Below, piece after piece: positions 1 to 5,347 of a stretch of DNA of 5,347 bases. The DNA comes from Pseudomonadota bacterium (GTDB taxonomy: Bacteria > Pseudomonadota > Alphaproteobacteria > Sphingomonadales > Sphingomonadaceae). Numbering within the stretch: position 1 is the first letter of the stretch; the number at the start of each line of letters is the position of its first letter. The notes below the pieces were generated by a model, which ran no database searches, was not told where the DNA came from, and saw only the letters and a program-made list of their open reading frames with translations. Position numbers and translations under genes: made by a program. The DNA lies in the NCBI GenBank assembly GCA_023392555.1, contig JAEVYW010000271.1, forward strand, positions 1-5,347. The letters run 5' to 3'.

Positions 1-1
1 G

Positions 2-1063
2 CCTCAACCCAAGCTGTTCACGTCCATGGCCGCGATCGCGCTCATCGCCGGTGCCGCCGTGGCCCAGACGGGCGCCAACCAGGCCGCCTCCAACAGTTCA
101 TCTACGGCCGCACCGGGCGCAAAGCCGAATGAGCTTCTCGACGCCCAGGTCATGCTCGACGTCGCCGGCTTCTCGCCGGGCACGATCGACGGCAAGCATG
201 GAAGCTCGATGACCAAGGCCGTGCGCGGCTTTCAGCAGGCGAACGGCCTGACCGTCACGGGCAAGCTTGACGAGAAGACCAAGACCGCGCTTCAGAAGTT
301 CAGCCGCCCGGGTTCGATCATGGTCAAGCTGACCAACGACGACGTCGGCGGGCCGTTCACCTATCCCATGCCCAAGAAGCCCGAGGATCAGGCCAAGCTC
401 GACGCGCTCAATTATCGCAACATGCTGGAGAAGCTGGCGGAGCGGTATCACACCACGCCCGAAGCGATCGTCGAGATGAACGGGCCGGAGAAGCTGATCG
501 GCGTCGGCCAGGAGTTGCTGCTTCCGAACGTCGTTCCGGCGTCGCGCAACTATGACGGTGCGATGGACAAGCAGGGCGCGCTCCTGAATGAGCTGAACGT
601 GCCGGGCGACGTTCCCAAGGGCGACTACATTGTCGTCGACAAGAGCGAGGGTACGCTCAAGGTCTACAAGGGCGAGTTCCCATCAGGGAAGACGGCCCCG
701 ACGGACGGCGGCCAGCTGATCGCGCAATTCCCGGTGACCACGGGCTCGGGCCACGACCCGCTGCCGCTCGGCAATTGGAAGGTACCTACATTCTCGTTCC
801 TGCCGCCGTTCAACTATCAGCCGGATCTGTTCTGGGACGTTTCGGACGAGAAGGCGGAGCACAAGCTTCCGCCGGGACCGAACGGGATGGTCGGAGTCGC
901 CTGGCTCGATTTGACCAAGGAGCATTACGGCATCCACGGAACGCCTGAGCCTCGCTGGATCGGCAAGACCGAGAGCCACGGCTGTTTGCGGTTGACCAAC
1001 TGGGACGTGATGCGATTGTCGCGGATGATGAAGCCTGGGTTCCAGGCGAAGTTCGTGGCCTGA
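2..1063 (+). CDS. Exported L,D-transpeptidase with PG-binding, LysM-like and YkuD domains (5' partial)
   Basis: Probable periplasmic L,D-transpeptidase, which forms meso-DAP to meso-DAP cross-links or attaches proteins to peptidoglycan. Residues are numbered from the ATG at 26. A hydrophobic signal-peptide core ends in AVA-Q (cleavage near residue 13). The frame stays open to the left edge and the residues before Met1 (PQPKLFTS) supply the basic start of a signal peptide, so the true start probably lies outside the window; ATG 26 would give 345 aa without it. Domains in order: peptidoglycan-binding type 1 (about 34-90, with FSPGTIDGKHG and AVRGFQQANGL), a LysM-like segment (about 129-168, LAERYHTTPEAIVEMN) and YkuD (about 200-343). 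The catalytic signature is intact: HGT at His304 and SHGCLRL with His318 and the nucleophile Cys320. No lipobox is seen. The M23 peptidase gene follows after 20 bases, suggesting a shared wall-remodelling transcript. The family is secure; the exact activity is not. Confidence 0.88.
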   Translation, partial: PQPKLFTSMAAIALIAGAAVAQTGANQAASNSSSTAAPGAKPNELLDAQVMLDVAGFSPGTIDGKHGSSMTKAVRGFQQANGLTVTGKLDEKTKTALQKFSRPGSIMVKLTNDDVGGPFTYPMPKKPEDQAKLDALNYRNMLEKLAERYHTTPEAIVEMNGPEKLIGVGQELLLPNVVPASRNYDGAMDKQGALLNELNVPGDVPKGDYIVVDKSEGTLKVYKGEFPSGKTAPTDGGQLIAQFPVTTGSGHDPLPLGNWKVPTFSFLPPFNYQPDLFWDVSDEKAEHKLPPGPNGMVGVAWLDLTKEHYGIHGTPEPRWIGKTESHGCLRLTNWDVMRLSRMMKPGFQAKFVA

Positions 1064-1083
1064 CCGCGTAGAACAGGGGGCTC

Positions 1084-1704
1084 ATGTTCAAGGTCTTCTC
1101 CACCGCCGTCATCACGGCGATCCTGACAAGCGCCTTCTGGATCTTCTACTTCAACCTCTCGTCGGTGAACGGGCGGGTGCAGCCCGCAGGCGACGTCGCG
1201 GTCGTCGAGACCAAGGCGGGGAATGTTGCGGTCGCGGAGAGCGTCGAGGTCGGTCCGGCCGGGCTTGCGATTCCTGTCGCGGGGATCAAGGCGAAAGACC
1301 TGACCGACACCTTCACCCAGGCGCGCGCAGGTGGTGCGCGGGTGCACGACGCGATCGACATCATGGCCGCCGAAGGAACCCCCGTGATCGCCGCCACGGA
1401 CGGCACAGTCGAGAAGCTCTTCTTCTCGAACGGCGGGGGCGGAATAACCGCTTACGTTCGCTCACCCGACCAGAAGTGGACCTATTATTACGCGCATCTG
1501 CAAAGCTACGCGCCGGGTCTTGCCGAAGGGCAGCAGATCAAGCGCGGCCAGCCGATCGGTCGCGTAGGCCACACGGGCAACGCCAGCGCTGAGGGTCCGC
1601 ACCTTCACTTCGCAATCAATCAGATGGCGCCGGGGGAGAAGTGGTACCAGGGCACGCCGATCAACCCATACCCCCTGCTTGCCGGGAAACGGGTCAGGGG
1701 CTAA
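1084..1704 (+). CDS. Membrane-anchored M23 family metallopeptidase
   Basis: Zinc peptidase of the M23 (lysostaphin/LytM) family, 206 aa, expected to cut peptide cross-bridges of peptidoglycan in the periplasm. One hydrophobic stretch at residues 7-24 acts as an N-terminal anchor or uncleaved signal, followed by a linker to about residue 60. The catalytic domain spans about 85-180. Expected metal ligands are present: His88 and Asp92 in HDAIDI, and His175 in GPHLHF. His138 (YAHLQ) and His173 complete the active site, and GQPIGRVGHTGNAS is the usual loop before HLHF. The first motif reads HxAxD where HxGxD is usual. It has no coiled coil, so it is not a typical EnvC/NlpD divisome activator, and because the site is intact it is probably a true enzyme. 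The ATG at 1084 follows an AGGGGG at 1075-1080 with short spacing. It sits 20 bases after the L,D-transpeptidase gene. Confidence 0.9.
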   Translation: MFKVFSTAVITAILTSAFWIFYFNLSSVNGRVQPAGDVAVVETKAGNVAVAESVEVGPAGLAIPVAGIKAKDLTDTFTQARAGGARVHDAIDIMAAEGTPVIAATDGTVEKLFFSNGGGGITAYVRSPDQKWTYYYAHLQSYAPGLAEGQQIKRGQPIGRVGHTGNASAEGPHLHFAINQMAPGEKWYQGTPINPYPLLAGKRVRG

Positions 1705-1705
1705 G

Positions 1706-1726
1706 GCCCGCTCGCAATCCGCGGGC
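1706..1726 (+). other. GC-rich hairpin after the M23 gene, possible weak terminator
   Basis: GCCCGC (1706-1711) and GCGGGC (1721-1726) form a perfect 6-bp stem around a 9-base loop, starting two bases after the M23 stop codon. No run of T follows, so it is not a canonical intrinsic terminator. It may stabilise the 3' end of the upstream transcript or mark a boundary with efp. The rest of the 69-base gap shows no convincing promoter. Confidence 0.3.
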
Positions 1727-1773
1727 GTGCGTCCGTGGCGGCTCTTTCACCAGTCTTGAGCAGGTAGGCGATC

Positions 1774-2337
1774 ATGAAGATCAGCGGCGTGGACATCCGT
1801 CCCGGCAATATCATCGAATATGAAGGCGGCATTTGGCGCGCCGTGAAGATCCAGCACACGCAGCCCGGCAAGGGTGGCGCCTACATGCAGGTCGAGCTGA
1901 AGAACCTTATCGACGGGCGCAAAAACAACGTCCGTTTCCGCTCGGCGGAAACGGTCGAGCGCGTGCGCCTCGACACCAAGGACTTCCAGTTCCTGTTCCA
2001 TGACGGCGACATGCTGGTGTTCATGGATAAGGAAAATTACGAGCAGGTCTCTCTTGCCGAGGACCTTATCGGCGAGCCCGCGGCCTTCCTTCAGGACGGC
2101 ATGGACGTCGTCATGGAACTCTACAACGAGCGGCCGATCAGCGTTCAGCTTCCCGACCAGATCGAAGCCACGATCGTCGAGGCTGACGCGGTGGTGAAGG
2201 GGCAGACCGCTTCGTCCAGCTACAAGCCGGCCGTTTTGGACAATGGCGTGCGCGTCATGGTCCCGCCGCACATCGCGAGCGGAACGCGTATCGTCGTCGA
2301 TACGTATAGCCGCGAATATGTTCGCCGCGCCGACTAA
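1774..2337 (+). CDS. efp: Elongation factor P
   Basis: EF-P binds between the P and E sites of the ribosome and relieves stalling on polyproline and related motifs. The 187-aa length is typical. The N-terminal KOW-like domain (about 1-62) carries the loop PGKGGAY with Lys33, equivalent to Lys34 of E. coli EF-P, the residue modified by EpmA-type beta-lysylation; an arginine here would instead suggest EarP rhamnosylation. Two OB-like domains follow (about 66-126 and 128-185). The C-terminal family signature K-x-A-x4-G-x2-V-x-V-P-x2-I-x2-G is complete from Lys151 to Gly170, and the protein ends in the usual [14 protein letters not shown] 1774 is preceded by AGGTAGG at 1762-1768. The modifying enzymes are not in this window. 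suhB starts 11 bases after the stop, so the two are probably co-transcribed. The coding sequence contains a perfect hairpin at 1932-1954, listed separately. Confidence 0.97.
   Translation: MKISGVDIRPGNIIEYEGGIWRAVKIQHTQPGKGGAYMQVELKNLIDGRKNNVRFRSAETVERVRLDTKDFQFLFHDGDMLVFMDKENYEQVSLAEDLIGEPAAFLQDGMDVVMELYNERPISVQLPDQIEATIVEADAVVKGQTASSSYKPAVLDNGVRVMVPPHIASGTRIVVDTYSREYVRRAD
1932..1954 (+). repeat. Perfect 10-bp inverted repeat with 3-base loop inside efp
   Basis: CCGTTTCCGC (1932-1941), loop TCG (1942-1944) and GCGGAAACGG (1945-1954) are exact reverse complements. This is the longest perfect short-loop hairpin I noticed in the window. It covers efp codons for residues 53-61 (VRFRSAETV), about 160 bases into the gene. 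In RNA it would be a stable stem-loop. No U-tract follows. Whether it has a function or arises from codon choice is open. Confidence 0.6.
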
Positions 2338-2348
2338 GCAGATCTGAC

Positions 2349-3161
2349 TTGGCACCCCAGTCCGGCCTCATCACCGTCATGGAGCGCGCCGTCCGCAAGG
2401 CGGCGCCGCGCCTTCGCCGCGATTTCGGCGAGGTCGAGCAGCTGCAGGTCAGCCGCAAGGGCCCGGGCGACTTCGTCACCATGGCCGACAAGCGCGCCGA
2501 GGCGACGATCGTCGAGGAACTGCGCAACGCTCGACCTGACTGGGGCCTGCTGCTGGAAGAAGGCGGCGAGATCGAGGGTAATCCGTCGAAGCCGCGCTGG
2601 ATCGTCGACCCGCTCGATGGGACGACCAACTTCCTGCACGGCATCCCGCATTTCTCGATCTCGATCGCGGTCGAAGAGAAGCGCCCGGACGGACGGCCCG
2701 ACATCACGCACGGCATGGTCTACCAGCCGCTGACCGACGAGGGCTTCTGGGCGGAAAAGGGGCGGGGCGCCTGGCTTCAGTCGAACCGCCTTCGGGTGTC
2801 AGCACGCCGTGACCTGATCGACTGCGTCATCGGCACCGGCATCCCGCACATCGGCCGCGGCGATGCGGCCGCCTGGACCAAGGTCTACTCCGCGCTCTCG
2901 GGTGAAGTGGCTGGAATCCGCCGCCTGGGCTCCGCCGCGCTCGACCTCGCCTGGGTGGCCGCGGGCCGCTTCGACGGCTTCTGGGAAGACGATCTCGACC
3001 CGTGGGATTCGGCCGCCGGGCTGCTTCTCGTCCGTGAGGCCGGCGGGTTCGTCAGCGACTATCGCGGACAGGACCGCATGTTCGAGCGGCGCCAGTATAT
3101 CGCTGCTTCGGGCAGCATTCACAGCAAGCTGCAAAAGCTCGTCGCCGGAGCCCTCCGCTAG
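2349..3161 (+). CDS. suhB: Inositol monophosphatase family protein (SuhB-like), TTG start
   Basis: Mg-dependent phosphatase of the inositol monophosphatase superfamily, 270 aa, close to E. coli SuhB in length and motifs. SuhB hydrolyses inositol-1-phosphate and in E. coli also joins the Nus complex on rRNA operons; whether that second role holds here is unknown. Metal-binding residues are all visible: Glu70/Glu71 in LLEEGGE, Asp87 and Asp90 in DPLDGTTNF (Ile88 of the usual variants is Pro here, as in SuhB), and Asp220 in PWDSAAG. RRLGSAALDLAWVAAGRFDGFWE also matches the family. TTG 2349 is chosen because the leader MAPQSGLITVMERAVRKA resembles alphaproteobacterial homologues; ATG 2379 is the alternative and would remove ten residues of helix 1. 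No strong Shine-Dalgarno precedes TTG, which fits coupling to efp, whose stop lies 11 bases upstream. Confidence 0.93.
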   Translation: MAPQSGLITVMERAVRKAAPRLRRDFGEVEQLQVSRKGPGDFVTMADKRAEATIVEELRNARPDWGLLLEEGGEIEGNPSKPRWIVDPLDGTTNFLHGIPHFSISIAVEEKRPDGRPDITHGMVYQPLTDEGFWAEKGRGAWLQSNRLRVSARRDLIDCVIGTGIPHIGRGDAAAWTKVYSALSGEVAGIRRLGSAALDLAWVAAGRFDGFWEDDLDPWDSAAGLLLVREAGGFVSDYRGQDRMFERRQYIAASGSIHSKLQKLVAGALR

Positions 3162-3169
3162 AGGGAAAA

Positions 3170-3187
3170 AGGCGCGATTTTGCGCCT
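3170..3187 (-). terminator. Terminator-like hairpin oriented to the minus strand between suhB and nuoA
   Basis: AGGCGC (3170-3175) pairs perfectly with GCGCCT (3182-3187) around the loop GATTTT. On the + strand the stem is followed by GCGAAGAGG, with no T-run. On the minus strand it is followed by TTTTCCC (complement of 3163-3169), the layout of an intrinsic terminator. No minus-strand gene ends here, so it would stop antisense transcription coming from nuo, or simply protect the 3' end of the suhB message. Confidence 0.35.
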
Positions 3188-3196
3188 GCGAAGAGG

Positions 3197-3225
3197 TTGC
3201 CCCACGCAAATCGCTGGCCTAAAGC
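3197..3225 (+). promoter_or_regulatory. Weak sigma-70-like promoter candidate for the nuo operon
   Basis: TTGCCC (3197-3202) and TAAAGC (3220-3225) are separated by 17 bases. The -35 box keeps TTG but the -10 box matches consensus at only three positions. It is placed sensibly, giving a leader of roughly 25 bases before nuoA with its Shine-Dalgarno. This is the only candidate I found in the 96-base gap. nuo could also be read through from efp-suhB. Confidence 0.25.
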
Positions 3226-3245
3226 GCCGCCAAGTCTCGAGACCC

Positions 3246-3249
3246 GGAG
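3246..3249 (+). promoter_or_regulatory. Shine-Dalgarno that decides the nuoA start
   Basis: GGAG lies 8 bases before TTG 3258. It is the best ribosome-binding site in the gap and supports TTG 3258 over the upstream in-frame TTG 3180, which lies in the hairpin at 3170-3187 and would add 26 residues not seen in NuoA proteins. Confidence 0.6.
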
Positions 3250-3257
3250 TTTCCCCT

Positions 3258-3635
3258 TTGTCCAGCGTCGCTGCCGGATACCTTCCGATCCTGCTTTTCC
3301 TTGGCGTAGCCCTGGGATTGTCGTTCGCGTTCGTCGTTCTTCCGATGATCGTGTCGCGCCTCACGGGTGCGCACCGTCCGGACCCGGCCAAGCTCAGCGA
3401 ATATGAGTGCGGCTTCCCGGCGTTCGAGGACGCGCGGGCCCAGTTCGACGTCCGCTTCTATCTCGTCGCAATCCTGTTCATCGTGTTCGACCTTGAAGCG
3501 GCGTTCCTGTTCCCGTGGGCGGTTACGCTCGACTTCACCCAATGGCCCGGCTGGGTCGCAATGATGATCTTCCTTGCGGAGCTGGGCCTCGGCCTTGCCT
3601 ATGCGTGGAAGAAGGGGGCGCTCGAATGGGAGTAA
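3258..3635 (+). CDS. nuoA: NADH-quinone oxidoreductase subunit A (complex I), TTG start
   Basis: Membrane subunit of complex I, near the quinone chamber where the hydrophilic arm meets the membrane arm. From TTG 3258 the product is 125 aa, the normal NuoA size. Three transmembrane helices are visible: about 8-34, 66-90 and 98-118. The family signature is clear: [14 protein letters not shown] (residues 48-60) in the loop after helix 1, then [20 protein letters not shown] with the conserved acidic residues Asp78 and Glu80 in helix 2. The C terminus WKKGALEWE is also typical. No ATG or GTG is available near the expected N terminus, so TTG is the most reasonable start, supported by GGAG at 3246-3249. 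The same frame stays open upstream to TTG 3180, but that segment is basic and unlike NuoA. The end overlaps the beginning of nuoB. It is the first gene of the nuo operon here. Confidence 0.94.
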   Translation: MSSVAAGYLPILLFLGVALGLSFAFVVLPMIVSRLTGAHRPDPAKLSEYECGFPAFEDARAQFDVRFYLVAILFIVFDLEAAFLFPWAVTLDFTQWPGWVAMMIFLAELGLGLAYAWKKGALEWE

Positions 3636-4207
3636 TGCTCAACCCCCGCGAGAATTACGAGCCGACCGAGGAGGAACTCGCCCGGCTCGCAGGTCTCGTT
3701 CCCGGCGACATCGACCGTGCCAAGCTCGAGGAGCTGCGCCGCAACCTCGATGAAAAGGGCTTCATGGTCACCACGACCGAAGACCTGTTCACTTGGGCGC
3801 GGACCGGTTCGTTGTGGTGGATGACCTTCGGCCTGGCATGCTGTGCGGTCGAGATGATCCACGTGAACATGCCGCGCTACGACCTTGAGCGCTTTGGTGC
3901 CGCGCCGCGTGCGTCCCCGCGGCAGTCGGACGTGATGATCGTTGCCGGTACGCTCTGCAACAAGATGGCCGCGCCGCTGCGCCGGGTTTACGACCAGATG
4001 TCGGAGCCGCGCTACGTCATCTCGATGGGCAGCTGCGCCAATGGCGGCGGCTATTACCACTACAGCTATTCGGTGGTTCGCGGCTGCGACCGCATCGTTC
4101 CGGTCGACATCTACGTCCCGGGATGTCCGCCTACCGCGGAAGCCCTGCTGTACGGAATCCTTCAGCTGCAGCGGAAGATACGCCGCGAAGGGACGATTGA
4201 GCGCTAA
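3626..4207 (+). CDS. nuoB: NADH-quinone oxidoreductase subunit B (complex I, N2 cluster)
   Basis: Peripheral-arm subunit (PSST type) that holds the terminal 4Fe-4S cluster N2, which passes electrons to quinone. The product is 193 aa. N2 ligands are all present: adjacent Cys72 and Cys73 in [10 protein letters not shown], Cys137 in [10 protein letters not shown] and Cys167 in VPGCPPT. The core [33 protein letters not shown] and [18 protein letters not shown] is near-canonical for alphaproteobacteria. The acidic segment at about 10-45 is the variable N terminus. ATG 3626 is preferred because AGGGGG at 3613-3618 sits 7 bases upstream; it overlaps nuoA by 10 bases. ATG 3635 (TAATG, 1-base overlap with nuoA) is an alternative that removes three residues. 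A longer open frame to 3515 would run inside nuoA and is not credible. Confidence 0.96.
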   Translation: MGVMLNPRENYEPTEEELARLAGLVPGDIDRAKLEELRRNLDEKGFMVTTTEDLFTWARTGSLWWMTFGLACCAVEMIHVNMPRYDLERFGAAPRASPRQSDVMIVAGTLCNKMAAPLRRVYDQMSEPRYVISMGSCANGGGYYHYSYSVVRGCDRIVPVDIYVPGCPPTAEALLYGILQLQRKIRREGTIER

Positions 4208-5097
4208 TGGCCGTTCAGCTCGCAAAGCACGTCCCGCAGACTGCGCCCAACGATGGCGTCGAAGCTGCCGCTCGCTCCGCACTCGGCGACATGATCGTCG
4301 AGGTGAAGGACCATGTCGGTGAGATCACGCTGACGGTTCGCCGTGAGGCGGTGGTCGACGTGCTCCGCACGCTGCGCGACACGCCCGGCCTCGAGTATCA
4401 GCAGATGGTCGAGATCGCGGGCTGCGATTACCCGGAGCGGCCTGAGCGTTTCGAGGTGAACTATCACCTTCTCTCGCTGACTCAGAACCGCCGCATCCGC
4501 GTGAAGGTGCTGACCGACGACAAGACGCCGGTGCCGACCTCGACCGGGTTGTGGCCGGTCGCCAATTGGTATGAGCGCGAAGTGTTCGATCTCTACGGCG
4601 TGCTGTTCGAAGGTCATCCGGACCTGCGCCGGATCCTCACCGACTACGGCTTCGAGGGCTATCCCCTGCGCAAGGACTTCCCGCTGACCGGCCACGTCGA
4701 GCTGCGCTACTCGGAGGCCGAGAAGCGCGTGGTCTATGAGAAGGTCGCGCTGCCGCAGGACTTCCGCGCGTTTGACTTCCTGATGCCGTGGGAAGGCGCC
4801 GAATACGTTCTTCCGGGCGACGAGAAGGCCAAGGCCGAGCAGCCGGGCGCCCCGACGCAGGCGGCCGCTCCGAGCGGTCCCGCTCCGACGAACGTCAAAA
4901 CTCCGGCCGAAACGCCGAAGACGACCGATAAGCCCGCCGACAGCGGTGCAGGCGATCCTGCCAATGCCGAGGCCAACAAGCAGGCCCGCAAGCCGGCTCA
5001 GGCGAAGGCGGAATCGCAGGTCAGCAAGCCGAGCGACACTCCGGAGCCCGCGCCGAAGGGCAGCGGCAGACGTCGTCCGGGTGGAGGCCCAGCATGA
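4207..5097 (+). CDS. nuoC: NADH-quinone oxidoreductase subunit C (complex I) with long low-complexity C-terminal tail
   Basis: Peripheral-arm subunit (30-kDa type) that packs against NuoD near the quinone site. The product is 296 aa, while NuoC without fusion is commonly around 200. The conserved body covers about 25-200 and includes the 30-kDa signature at 123-160: [24 protein letters not shown] and [10 protein letters not shown]. The core ends near [16 protein letters not shown] and EYVLPGDEK. From about 205 to the end the sequence is rich in Pro, Ala, Lys and Glu with no predicted fold, finishing in [12 protein letters not shown]; this looks intrinsically disordered. The frame is continuous, so it is an extension and not a frameshift product. 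Start ATG 4207 shares one base with the nuoB stop (TAATG), with AAGGGA at 4188-4193 as a distant Shine-Dalgarno. The stop overlaps nuoD by 4 bases (ATGA). Confidence 0.95.
   Translation: MAVQLAKHVPQTAPNDGVEAAARSALGDMIVEVKDHVGEITLTVRREAVVDVLRTLRDTPGLEYQQMVEIAGCDYPERPERFEVNYHLLSLTQNRRIRVKVLTDDKTPVPTSTGLWPVANWYEREVFDLYGVLFEGHPDLRRILTDYGFEGYPLRKDFPLTGHVELRYSEAEKRVVYEKVALPQDFRAFDFLMPWEGAEYVLPGDEKAKAEQPGAPTQAAAPSGPAPTNVKTPAETPKTTDKPADSGAGDPANAEANKQARKPAQAKAESQVSKPSDTPEPAPKGSGRRRPGGGPA
5083..5087 (+). promoter_or_regulatory. Shine-Dalgarno for nuoD inside the last codons of nuoC
   Basis: GGAGG lies 6 bases before the nuoD ATG at 5094 and is the strongest ribosome-binding site in the window. It is read by nuoC as part of the Gly-Gly-Gly stretch near its C terminus. 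Together with the ATGA overlap it supports translational coupling of nuoC and nuoD, which need equal amounts. Confidence 0.7.
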
Positions 5098-5347
5098 TCG
5101 ACACCCGCACCAAGTCGCGCACCGTCGAGGTGGGCGTGAACCTGCCCGGGGATCAGTCGATCGACCGCGTCAGCGACGCTGGCTCGCCCGGCAACTACAC
5201 GATCAACTTCGGGCCTCAGCACCCGGCCGCGCACGGCGTTCTTCGTCTCATCCTCGAGCTCGACGGCGAGATCGTCGAGCGCGTCGATCCGCACGTCGGC
5301 CTGCTTCACCGCGGCACCGAGAAGCTGATCGAATACAAGACCTACGC
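5094..5347 (+). CDS. nuoD: NADH-quinone oxidoreductase subunit D (complex I), 3' partial
   Basis: Start of the 49-kDa type subunit of complex I, which forms the quinone site with NuoB. Only 84 codons and two bases are in the window, open to the right edge. After a variable leader of about 35 residues ([14 protein letters not shown]..., reading through [15 protein letters not shown]) the family core begins: [19 protein letters not shown], then [19 protein letters not shown] and [10 protein letters not shown]. The GPQHPAAHG loop carries the conserved histidines lining the quinone pocket. ATG 5094 overlaps the nuoC stop by 4 bases and has GGAGG at 5083-5087. It is a separate gene, unlike the nuoCD fusion of E. 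coli. The leader before NYTI may be slightly lineage-specific. Confidence 0.95.
   Translation, partial: MIDTRTKSRTVEVGVNLPGDQSIDRVSDAGSPGNYTINFGPQHPAAHGVLRLILELDGEIVERVDPHVGLLHRGTEKLIEYKTY

Noticed and set aside
866..877. Pro-Pro-Gly motif in the L,D-transpeptidase as a possible EF-P target next to efp
   Set aside because: PPG is a known stalling motif, but one occurrence in a nearby gene is expected by chance and shows no specific link.
1705..1773. Promoter for efp in the gap after the M23 gene
   Set aside because: I could not find a -35/-10 pair with reasonable spacing; only a weak hairpin is visible.
1747..2355. Minus-strand open frame of 202 codons opposite efp
   Set aside because: It exactly shadows efp, has a histidine- and aspartate-rich composition typical of antisense translation, and no family match that I recognise.
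2397..2414. 6-bp inverted repeat AAGGCG/CGCCTT near the 5' end of suhB
   Set aside because: It is too short and GC-rich to stand out, with no link to a start site or regulator.
2852..2871. 7-bp inverted repeat CGGCCGC/GCGGCCG with 6-base loop in suhB
   Set aside because: Short GC-only stems are common by chance in GC-rich coding DNA and it sits in codons for a variable loop.
3599..4282. Long minus-strand open frame of 227 codons opposite nuoB
   Set aside because: It mirrors a strongly conserved gene, shows no recognisable domain and is expected in GC-rich DNA, where antisense frames stay open by codon bias.
5070..5100. Possible -1 frameshift joining nuoC to nuoD into a NuoCD fusion
   Set aside because: The frames are in the right relation, but I see no slippery heptamer, and nuoD has its own strong Shine-Dalgarno and ATG.

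Overview
The window is an ordinary, densely packed chromosomal segment from a GC-rich alphaproteobacterium. The NuoA/NuoB/NuoC sequences, the separate (unfused) nuoC and nuoD, and the efp-suhB-nuoABCD order look most like Sphingomonadales, from memory of the families; no search was run. All genes are on the + strand, gaps are short, and I see no transposon, phage, CRISPR, tRNA or rRNA.

Left part (2-1704): two envelope genes 20 bases apart. The first is an exported L,D-transpeptidase (peptidoglycan-binding, LysM-like and YkuD domains), cut by the left edge. The second is a membrane-anchored M23-type peptidase with an intact metal site. Together they would make and cut peptidoglycan cross-links. 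A short GC hairpin without a U-tract follows.

Middle (1774-3161): efp, encoding elongation factor P with the lysine of its PGKGG loop intact, and 11 bases later a suhB-type inositol monophosphatase that appears to start with TTG. A perfect 10-bp inverted repeat with a 3-base loop lies inside efp.

Right part (3258-5347): the beginning of the respiratory complex I operon, nuoA-nuoB-nuoC-nuoD. The four genes are tightly overlapped (10 or 1, 1 and 4 bases), consistent with translational coupling. nuoA probably begins at TTG 3258, downstream of a 96-base gap that holds a hairpin and a weak promoter candidate. NuoC has a Pro/Ala/Lys-rich C-terminal tail of about 90 residues. nuoD runs off the right edge.

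I found no sign of an undescribed multi-gene system. The points most worth checking are the NuoC tail, the hairpin inside efp, the TTG starts and the minus-strand terminator-like hairpin before nuoA.
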